A DNA stretch of 64,000 bases, taken from positions 15,135,501-15,199,500 of the forward strand of contig NC_085127.1 of the NCBI RefSeq assembly GCF_030269925.1, written 5' to 3'. The notes below the pieces were generated by a model. The model worked only from the letters and a program-made list of their open reading frames with translations. It did no database searches and was not told the origin of the DNA. Source of the stretch: Bombyx mori. Its lineage: Eukaryota; Arthropoda; Insecta; Lepidoptera; Bombycidae. This document shows positions 56,948 to 64,000 of the stretch, in pieces (within the stretch, counting starts at the first letter, position 1; the number at the start of each line of letters is the position of its first letter). The position numbers were made by a program, and so were the translations under genes.

Positions 56948-57710
56948 TCTCAACTCAACTATACTCCTTTTCACTGATTTCATTTATCATTTAAGTAATG
57001 TGTGTTTAAGTAATGACTCTACTAATGACTACAATATTTTTCAAAACATTACTCGTATAGCGTTCGTCCAACAAAGCTTCAATTCAATTGAATAATGAAA
57101 CTGAATTTACATTCCATTGCCTAACTAAAAGCTCTGAACAAAAAGCTATTACAAATGTTGAAAAGTTAAATTTTTATTACAGTCAATATTCGGAGCTTCT
57201 AAAAGTATTTAGTGGAAACCGATTCAACGAACGAGTCCCATTTTTAGTAAAGCTCAACGAGAAAATTCATTTTATTTTTATTATAACACGAATTCGAGTG
57301 AAGAGCTTTCAGTTTTAAGCTATCACTATTTACCGAAATTATAAACGCACTTTAAATTATTTTAATTATCATCTTTGAAATTTGAACAAACTCCTTTGTG
57401 GTTATTTAACGATAAGTCCTCGCTCACTGCTGAGGCAGGTACGATTTTACAACGGATGTGACCCCCCTACTTGCTGACGAACAATGAAGAAAAACTATCA
57501 TAATTTGTATGTTAGCATACACAATTGATGTGGTGATTATTGTGAACCACTATCTTGAATCTTTGAAGGAGTCGCATTTCGGCTTGAGAAGTGAGATAGC
57601 CAATGTAATTGACACTCTATCCTCACAACTCGAAGTAGGCCACCGCGTTGTTGTGGGGCTCCGACAACCTTCAATACAAGAAGTGCCACGATCGTGCACG
57701 AATGAAAAAC
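56948..57710. other. Unassigned sequence
   Basis: An 88-codon frame at 57,509-57,775 runs into the Bm1 and has no ATG-supported or domain-supported identity. Otherwise nothing recognised. Confidence 0.4.
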
Positions 57711-57957
57711 ATTTTTTTTTATTGCTTAGATGGGTGGACGATCTCACAGCCCACCTGGTGTTAAGTGGTTATTGAAGCCTATAGACATTTACAATGTAAA
57801 TGCGCCACCCGCCTTGAGATATAAGTTCTAAGGTCTCAGTATAGTTAAAACGGCTGCCCCACCCTTCAAGCCGAAACGCATTACTGCTTCACGGCAGAAG
57901 TAGGCGCGGTGGTGGTACCTACCCGCGCGGACTCACAGAGGTCCTGCCACCAGTAAA
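57711..57957 (-). mobile_element. Bm1 SINE next to a splice acceptor
   Basis: Well-preserved tail and body, truncated before the head. Its edge (CTGCCACCAGTAA) lies only about 20 bp upstream of the acceptor AG at 57,976-57,977. The SINE is antisense to the putative host gene and may contribute its branch-point region. Confidence 0.93.
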
Positions 57958-57977
57958 CATTGTTTGTATTATTCCAG

Positions 57978-58066
57978 GTGCGGTGCGCGGCGCAGGATGT
58001 GCGCTCGCTCGTGGCGGCTGCACGCCTTCACCGCCGCCCTAGTCCTCGCCGCACACCTCATCAAAG
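57978..58066 (+). other. Candidate host exon (first coding exon)
   Basis: The exon is bounded by a pyrimidine-rich acceptor (TGTTTGTATTATTCCAG, AG at 57,976-57,977) and a donor (CAAAG|GTCAGT, GT at 58,067). It is GC-rich in an AT-rich setting and contains one ATG near its start with a continuous frame to the donor. The donor has C at +3, which is not ideal. An alternative acceptor (GGCGCAG, ending 57,995) would still keep the ATG. Confidence 0.5.
57997..58066 (+). CDS. N-terminal signal-peptide exon of an unidentified secreted or membrane protein
   Basis: The ATG at 57,997 opens 23 full codons plus one base (phase 1) before the donor: MCARSWRLHAF, then TAALVLAAHLIK. The basic first ten residues followed by a 12-residue Ala/Leu/Val-rich hydrophobic core are the layout of a secretory signal peptide. 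The ATG context (CAGGATG) is acceptable. The rest of the protein must lie in exons to the right, beyond the window, so the product cannot be named. It may belong to the transcription unit starting at the CpG-rich block near 22 kb, which would imply a ~36-kb first intron. That link is inference. Confidence 0.45.
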
Positions 58067-59305
58067 GTCAGTCGCGCGCTATACTATTACACCCTCTATG
58101 TCATGTCAGCATCCTATGCATCCGGTCTGCTGTAAAACAAACATCCGTTCTGGTTCGATCGCCTTTATGTTAATAAAATGTGAACTGTGAACTGGTGTCC
58201 TCTTAGACAGACACTGGCACTCACCGCATTGTGTCTACGAGCTCCAGTAGACATTCTACATAAAGCGTAAGCTACTTAATAAATGGCAAGCTTCCAGAAG
58301 CTGTTAAAAACAAGAAGAATAAGTTTGGTATTGTGAATGTAATTGAAATCAGTACTGATGTGTGTATTCTATATGAATGAATGATCGATCAAGCAGCTAG
58401 CGCTGCCATAAATATTGGAATGTGCATGTGTAAGCCTCACATTTCACGTAGGTACAGTGTAGAGTGTATGTATGACACCGCACGCGACACTGCGATCGGT
58501 TGCAGGTGTTCGGTGACGTGTCCCGGACATAAATAGCCCCGCGTCGGTAATGTTGTACCGCCTCATTCTTGATTTGTTCATTCCACTGTCTTTGTGACAT
58601 ACTGTATTTATTTGTATTTATTATTATTTCTACTATGACAAAACTTTCTTTAAAGGACGATTCAGCAGAATTTTTACCAATAAACAGCAGTAGCCCATCG
58701 ACTACCTCGAACAGAGCTCGACCGCATGTTATGATTATTCAAACACTAATCGTATGATTGCAAAGTAAGTAAAAGGCAATTCAGTAACATTGTATAATAC
58801 CACTGAAAAAAGTATGACTCACTTTATCGTCAGTGCGTTAGATATATTATATCTTATAAATTATATATATTAATATAATATAAATTATAATTTATAAATG
58901 ATATTATATAAGTGAATGAATCGGTATCTCGTAATCATTTCAGATAATGAATATCCTTGGCACATATACAATTCATAGGGAAATCGAGTTCCCAACTGCA
59001 GGAGCGCTTCAAATGCTAATTTTAATTACAACGATTAATTAACATACAAATCGATTCGAAGGACCCGGTTTGTAGCCGGAATTAATTCGCCTATTGGAGT
59101 ACATTGCGGGGCCGAAGATAATCTCGTAACATTCGACACTCAACTTCTGCTACGATATAACTTCATGGAACAGAATATTATCTATAACTCAAATTGATGT
59201 CGTCTGAACATTTAAATATTCATTAAGTGTAGTGCTTCTGGAATGTTCTCGAATAATCTGGAACGTTCTAGTGTTTACTGCGGTCATATATTACGAGGTA
59301 ATATA
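58067..59305. other. Intron-like sequence
   Basis: It follows the candidate donor. A TATA-like CATAAATAGCCCCGCG lies near 58,528 and a 40-codon ATG frame at 58,634-58,757, possibly a faint LTR-element leader but not assignable. There is an AT palindromic tract at 58,845-58,918. 58,920-59,280 is repeat-free with TTAATTAAC-type words. Confidence 0.4.
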
Positions 59306-59405
59306 TGGCATTGCTGAAGTCCATGGGCGACGGTAACCACTCACCATCAGGTGGGCCGTATGCCCGTCTGCCTACAAAGGCAATAAAAAAAAAAAAAAAA
59401 AAAAA
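59306..59405 (+). mobile_element. CR1-like LINE, minimal 3' tail copy
   Basis: Only the last ~75 bp of the LINE (GGCATTGCTGAAGTCCATGG to CTGCCTACAAAGGCAAT) plus a long A run to 59,405. It is almost identical to the 55- and 62-kb copies, so recent. Confidence 0.92.
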
Positions 59406-59622
59406 CTTGAATTTATTTGAGTGCCTCTGTGCGATTTAATCGTGAAAAAGTTGAAATTAAATATCGATTACTTTCATCGAATCTTTCACTTTTTATTATA
59501 ATACGCTTGCGCCCCGACATGTCTATAAGAAATCCTCAATAATTGAAGCTTATATCAATCTACACGGTTTGGACGGCAACTATTGCTCCCCAACCCAATA
59601 TATAGGCTTTTTACATTACCTG

Positions 59623-59705
59623 ACATTGCTGAAGTCCACGGGTGACAGTAACCCATGACCATCGTGTGGGCCGTACGCTCGTCTGCCTACAAGGGCAATA
59701 TATAA
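59623..59705 (+). mobile_element. CR1-like LINE, diverged 3' tail copy
   Basis: GACATTGCTGAAGTCCACGG, ATCGTGTGGGCCGTACGC and CTACAAGGGCAATATATAAA. Shorter and more diverged than the neighbouring tail at 59.3 kb. Confidence 0.85.
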
Positions 59706-59826
59706 AACAAAACTTAGCTGGCCTCGTTGGTGTGCTTATTCGAGATCCGTGTTAGATATCTTTTAGTATTTATTTGAGGATCTGGAAATATGTATTTGTT
59801 ATTGTATCGTATGAATTAAGCATACC

Positions 59827-60132
59827 TTTTTTTATTGCCCTTGTAGGCAGACGAAGCATATGGCCCACCTGATGGTGAGTGGTTACCGTCGCCCATGGAC
59901 TTCAGCAACGCCAGGGGCAGAGCCAAGCCGCTGCCTACCGCTTAATACTCTACACAAGCCTCGTTTGAAGAAAGACATGTCATAGCGCTCGGGAAACACC
60001 GTGGAGGGGAGCTCATTCCATAGCCGGATGGTACGTGACAAAAAAATATTCTGAAAACGCACTGTGGATGACCGCAGTGGCTCCAGGTAGTATGGATGAA
60101 CTCTACTCCGGTGGCGGGCGGTGCGATGGTAA
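59827..60132 (-). mobile_element. CR1-like LINE, 3' fragment in reverse
   Basis: A T-rich start (59,827-59,834), tail complement, then the ORF2 C-terminal region read leftward. It ends at the complement of the RFYHRTARHRSRVH region (GGTGGCGGGCGGTGCGATGG). A short ATATTCTGAAAACGC replacement near 60,046 disrupts the frame. Confidence 0.9.
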
Positions 60133-60602
60133 ACCTATACCAATTGGGAAAAACTTAGCTCGACACCATTAAATGTAGGTTAAAATATTTCAATAAAGTA
60201 ACGCTTTTTGACACAGTCTTCACTTACAAAGGCTTCCCCTTTTCAGTTTTTACGGACACAGAATATTTCACGTTTCACACGAGAGCCTAGGCCGGGAATC
60301 TATGAATTCTAAATTAGTTTTTGAATTTTTAAATACGCACTAGAATATTCAGTGCATATTTGGTAATTTTTTGTAGCACTATAATATTATATAGCATAAT
60401 ATGTACCTACATTCATATGTATATCTTGACTACATACTAAGAACTTGTTAGGAAGATTGCGACTCGCTCTTCGTGGAATGTTTTGTTTTGTTCTTCAATA
60501 GAATATTAATTCCAGGCTATTCTTTAATCGTAGAAGTTTTACTACATGTGCAGCGGCACAGATCCGTAATGTAGGTCAATCTCGGAAACCTAATATAATA
60601 AG
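60133..60602. other. AT-rich sequence, nothing recognised
   Basis: No gene or repeat supported. Confidence 0.45.
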
Positions 60603-60841
60603 ACTAGCTTTTGCCCGTGACTCCGTCCGCGTGGAATAGTTACTTTGGTAGGTATTTACGTAGAAAGTAAAGATATGTTTGAATTATAGAATGTTACGGA
60701 GCTATTTAAACCCCTATTTTGAAACCTTCTTTATTGGTGCTCCACTTGTATTGGTCTTAACATGATGTTATAGCTTCCTCAATAAATGGGCTATCTAAAA
60801 CTGAAAGAGTTTTTCAAATCGGACCTGTAGTTCTGAAAACG
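60603..60841 (+). repeat. ACTAG-type interspersed repeat, left part
   Basis: It starts ACTAGCTTTTGCCCGTGACT and CCGTCCGCGTGGAATAG, words common at the start of such repeats in Lepidoptera. It continues to TTTTCAAATCGGACCTGTAG and stops abruptly at the 5' end of the CR1-like LINE. Confidence 0.6.
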
Positions 60842-62332
60842 TGCGCCCCTGAGCTGACACCTGCGCTAACGCGTTTGTATCGCCTCTCTTATTACGCTAA
60901 CAGGGTTCCGTCTTCATGGAAAACCGCCCACGTCCACCCTATCCCCAAGAAGGGTGACCGGTCGGACCCGTCGAGCTATAGGCCTATCGCGATAACTTCC
61001 TTGCTTTCCAAGGTGATGGAGCGAATAATAAATACACAACTCCTGAAGTATCTTGAGGATCACCAGCTGATCAGTGACCGACAGTACGGTTTCCGTCACG
61101 GTCGCTCAGCTGGCGATCTTCTTGTATACCTTACTCACAGGTGGGCTGAAGCCTTGGAGAGCAAGGGCGAGGCTCTTGCTGTGAGCCTTGATATCGCGAA
61201 GGCCTTCGACAGGGTCTGGCATAGGGCACTTCTATCGAAGCTACCATCTTACGGAATCCCCGAGGGTCTCTGCAAGTGGATCGCTAGCTTTTTGGATGGG
61301 CGGAGCATCACGGTCGTTGTAGACGGTGACTGTTCTGATACCATGACCATTAACGCTGGCGTTCCACAAGGTTCGGTGCTCTCTCCCACGCTTTTCATCC
61401 TGTATATCAATGACATGCTGTCTATTGATGGCATGCATTGCTATGCGGATGACAGCACGGGGGATGCGCGATATATCGGCCATCAGAGTCTCTCTCGGAG
61501 CGCGGTGCAAGAGAGACGATCAAAACTTGTGTCTGAAGTGGAGAACTCTCTGGGGCGAGTCTCCGAATGGGGTGAATTGAACTTGGTTCAATTCAACCCG
61601 ATAAAGACACAAGTTTGCGCGTTCACTGCGAAGAAGGACCCCTTTGTCATGGCGCCGCAATTCCAAGGAGTATCCCTGCAACCTTCCGAGAGTATAGGGA
61701 TACTTGGGGTCGACATTTCGAGCGATGTCCAGTTTCGGAGTCATTTGGAAGGCAAAGCCAAGTTGGCGTCCAAAATGCTGGGAGTCCTCAACAGAGCGAA
61801 GCGGTACTTCACGCCTGGACAAAGGCTTTTGCTTTATAAAGCACAAGTCCGGCCTCGCGTGGAGTACTGCTCCCATCTCTGGGCCGGGGCTCCCAAATAC
61901 CAGCTTCTTCCATTTGACTCCATACAGAGGAGGGCCGTTCGGATTGTCGATAATCCCATTCTCACGGATCGTTTGGAGCCTCTGGGTCTGCGGAGGGACT
62001 TCGGTTCCCTCTGTATTTTGTACCGTATGTTCCATGGGGAGTGCTCTGAGGAGTTGTTCGAGATGATACCGGCATCTCGTTTTTACCATCGCACCGCCCG
62101 CCACCGGAGTAGAGTTCATCCATACTACCTGGAGCCACTGCGGTCATCCACAGTGCGTTTCCAGAGATCTTTTTTGCCACGTACCATCCGGCTATGGAAT
62201 GAGCTCCCCTCCACGGTGTTTCCCGAGCACTATGACATGTCCTTCTTCAAACGAGGCTTGTGGAGAGTATTAAGCGGTAGGCAGCGGCTTGGCTCTGCCC
62301 CTGGCATTGCTGAAGTCCATGGGCGACGGTAA
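60842..62332 (+). CDS. Reverse transcriptase of a CR1-like LINE, N-terminally truncated
   Basis: 496 codons without a stop. The usable reading starts at the truncation point (CAPELTPAL); a TTG at 60,875 is not a real start. Numbering from that TTG: YRPIAITSLLSKVMERI (35-51, fingers), QYGFRHGRSAGD (70-81), SLDIAKAFD (motif A, catalytic D106), GVPQGSVLSP (motif B, 162-171) and CYADD (motif C, D192/D193). ILGVDISSD and the thumb (KAQVRPRVEYCSHLW) follow. The C-terminal region (LPRTIRLWNELP) is the conserved tail of this group. All visible catalytic residues are intact, so the copy is young. The clade call (CR1/Jockey superfamily) is from motif style; a related clade such as Daphne is possible. 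Confidence 0.9.
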   Translation, partial: CAPELTPALTRLYRLSYYANRVPSSWKTAHVHPIPKKGDRSDPSSYRPIAITSLLSKVMERIINTQLLKYLEDHQLISDRQYGFRHGRSAGDLLVYLTHRWAEALESKGEALAVSLDIAKAFDRVWHRALLSKLPSYGIPEGLCKWIASFLDGRSITVVVDGDCSDTMTINAGVPQGSVLSPTLFILYINDMLSIDGMHCYADDSTGDARYIGHQSLSRSAVQERRSKLVSEVENSLGRVSEWGELNLVQFNPIKTQVCAFTAKKDPFVMAPQFQGVSLQPSESIGILGVDISSDVQFRSHLEGKAKLASKMLGVLNRAKRYFTPGQRLLLYKAQVRPRVEYCSHLWAGAPKYQLLPFDSIQRRAVRIVDNPILTDRLEPLGLRRDFGSLCILYRMFHGECSEELFEMIPASRFYHRTARHRSRVHPYYLEPLRSSTVRFQRSFLPRTIRLWNELPSTVFPEHYDMSFFKRGLWRVLSGRQRLGSAPGIAEVHGRR

Positions 62333-62403
62333 CCACTCACCATCAGGTGGGCCGCATGCTCGTCTGCCTACAAGGGCAATAAAAAAAAAAAAAAAAAAAA
62401 AAA
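60842..62403 (+). mobile_element. CR1-like non-LTR retrotransposon, longest copy
   Basis: A 5'-truncated LINE of about 1.56 kb. It enters in ORF2 at CAPELTPAL, keeps the frame to a TAA at 62,330-62,332, then has a ~50-bp 3' tail and an A run (62,381-62,403). It is the parent type for the fragments at 14.6, 18.6, 55.1, 59.3, 59.6, 59.8 and 63.1 kb. The endonuclease half of ORF2 and ORF1 are missing, so this copy cannot move on its own. Confidence 0.92.
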
Positions 62404-62689
62404 GTGTGTGTGTCCGCTCCGACGCACGACTGGAGTTTACTGGATATAAAAAATTAAACGAAACAATACGAGAAATAGTTCTATATTACGACAACACGAT
62501 ACACTACAGATTATTAACAAATTAACGAGACACAAAACAAACGACTAACAAATATATGAAAATACAATAATGAGAGAAACGCGCGATCAGTACGAGGCTT
62601 TGTGGCGGACTGCCGGCGCAGCAGCCCGGCGCGCATTTCGTGTGACATGCGCAATCAGGCGCATAACGCATTTCGTGTGACATGCTAGT
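62404..62689. other. Unassigned sequence
   Basis: It contains a direct repeat of GCATTTCGTGTGACATGC (62,633-62,650 and 62,668-62,685). No gene. Confidence 0.5.
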
Positions 62690-62825
62690 ACGATTTTGGT
62701 CCCCATAATTTTCATACCCCGGGCCTATATATGTAAATCGATTCTAAAGGAGTAAACTCCAAAAGTTCTTGAGATAAGCACGTTCAAACAAACAAACTCT
62801 TCAGCTTTATAATATTAGTATAGAT
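62690..62825 (+). repeat. ACTAG-type interspersed repeat, right end
   Basis: GTTCAAACAAACAAACTCTT and CAGCTTTATAATATTAGTAT followed by AGAT are the characteristic right end. The left part is missing. It may or may not have been continuous with 60,603-60,841. Confidence 0.7.
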
Positions 62826-63070
62826 GCTGAAATATACACAAATTAATTAAAAAGTACTTACAAATTGTTATTCTGAGTCCATGGCCCCGAGCGAGCAGCT
62901 ACGAACACGAGCTGCGGATACGGCGCGGATATTTGCACAGTGTACTTACTTACCTGTCTAGTGATGTCATGTGCGGACATCGTCACAACTAAGTCAAAAT
63001 ATTATATTGAACTTTATTTAGTTCAAATATTCCTTGCGATTATGGTTCCTTATAATTGCCATTGTATACA
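62826..63070. other. AT-rich sequence, nothing recognised
   Basis: No feature recognised. Confidence 0.4.
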
Positions 63071-63142
63071 GGGGAGCATATGGCCCACCTGATGGTCAGT
63101 GGTTAATGTTAATCAAGAACATCACCAATGCCGGGGACATAA
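63071..63142 (-). mobile_element. CR1-like LINE tail relic
   Basis: GAGCATATGGCCCACCTGAT and GGTCAGTGGTTA are the complement of the LINE tail. CACCAATGCCGGGGACA is the following segment, with an insertion between them. Confidence 0.7.
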
Positions 63143-64000
63143 CCATATAGCTGTCTAAGAAAACTACGAACATATTTCCTTAGGCATTCACAGGTTGTAA
63201 CTATCAGTGCAATCTTTACAATTTAGACATTCCCCAGTACTCCGCATCTTAGATACTGAACATTCTCGTGTGTTATGGACGAATACGAGTCTCTCACGAA
63301 AAATCTGAGAGAATACTGCACGATATTTATAACGAACTCATTTTACTGTTCCCCATCTAAAAAGTACATTAGACCGTAAAGTATTATATCGCGTGTGGAT
63401 GTTCGCTAGCTAGTGAGTTCCTTACGCGACCGATCCACGGAACTGATTACCTTCATTCACGTCTCATTACGTCACTATGTTACCGCCCGTCGCCACGCCG
63501 CGGCGCCGCCACGTCACGCCAGCACGCCACGCCGCTGCCACGCCACGCCAGCACGCCACGCCGTCCGCAAATGCGACTGTTCGGGCAACAAGGCGCGCTG
63601 GTGACGGACGATATTGATATTATTATTAAAAAGTTTATGTCGCCATAGATAGATAGATAAATAGACAAATTTGATTGAAATATAATTCATCTCAAGGAGA
63701 CTGACGTCAGGCATATTTTGCTACACCAGTAACCATGTCAGGTGGACGGGCATCTCGTCTGTTTGTCGACATGGGTTGAACTCTTAAATGCGTTTAAAAT
63801 GACTATAAATGGGAACAAACCGATGAACAAAGCGTCACGTCAGGCCCCGCTCAAACACCCTCAGATCGTGCGTAACGCGAGCGCGGCGCCGCACCTTCAA
63901 TTAACGATAATTGCGTTTGATTTGACACGCTTAATACATAATACACAGGTAGCCGTTGCTTTTTTTTACCTTAAATTTGGCGCTTTTTGAACAAAACCAA
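63143..64000. other. Unassigned sequence with a GC-rich minisatellite
   Basis: Apart from the tandem repeat at 63,508-63,565 and a short GATA run near 63,647-63,660, nothing is recognised. Frames here are short and on both strands. Confidence 0.4.
63508..63565. repeat. 29-bp GC-rich tandem repeat, two units
   Basis: GCCACGTCACGCCAGCACGC begins unit 1 (63,508-63,536) and GCCACGCCACGCCAGCACGC begins unit 2 (63,537-63,565). The units differ at two or three positions and are built from a shorter CACGCC word. Confidence 0.85.

Noticed and set aside
57509..57775. 88-codon plus-strand frame
   Set aside because: It runs into the antisense Bm1 for its last ~20 codons, and the remainder has no recognisable domain or supported start.
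58845..58918. AT-rich palindromic tract
   Set aside because: Low-complexity TA/AT sequence pairs with itself by composition; no conserved stem or flanking feature.

Overview
The window is lepidopteran nuclear DNA, almost certainly from a silkworm (Bombyx). The main evidence is more than twenty copies of the tRNA-derived SINE Bm1 in both orientations. These sit among insect non-LTR retrotransposons, mariner, Helentron and LTR-derived elements, in AT-rich, intron-like sequence with very little coding DNA. There is no bacterial-style gene organisation, operon or CRISPR array.

Layout. 1-1237 is the 3' part of a Jockey-clade LINE. 1.2-14.5 kb is AT-rich sequence with Bm1 copies, an old R1-like 3' UTR and a 1.1-kb ACTAG-type repeat. 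14.6-16.8 kb holds a short CR1-like LINE tail and a mariner that landed inside a solo LTR of a miniature LTR element. 20.4-20.7 kb is a short nonautonomous Helentron derivative; its longer relative, still carrying a helicase/endonuclease frame, lies inverted at 28.4-30.3 kb. 21.5-22.2 kb is a CpG- and GC-rich block that looks like a host promoter with an untranslated first exon, followed by about 5 kb of repeat-poor, possibly regulatory sequence. 37.7-40.1 kb holds nested R1-clade LINEs. 42.6-43.5 kb is a complete miniature LTR element (TRIM) with identical 178-bp LTRs and an unusually long tRNA-Trp-like primer site. 49.8-53.1 kb holds two more R1-clade copies with a full-length Bm1 between them. 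55-62.4 kb holds several copies of one CR1-like LINE, the longest keeping 496 codons of open reverse transcriptase. At 57,978-58,066 a short exon encodes a signal-peptide-like start; it is the only good candidate for host coding sequence.

How the parts relate. The host gene model (promoter near 22 kb, signal-peptide exon near 58 kb, remaining exons beyond the window) is inference. If it holds, most of the window is one large repeat-filled first intron. The mobile elements form visible partnerships. The Bm1 3' tail resembles the CR1-like LINE 3' tail, suggesting the LINE mobilises the SINE. The short Helentron derivative shares both ends with the coding copy. The TRIM supplies the LTR into which the mariner inserted. 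Two R1-clade copies of one subfamily sit in 13-14 bp target duplications that share the motif AGTTCCC. All similarity statements are by eye; no database search was run.
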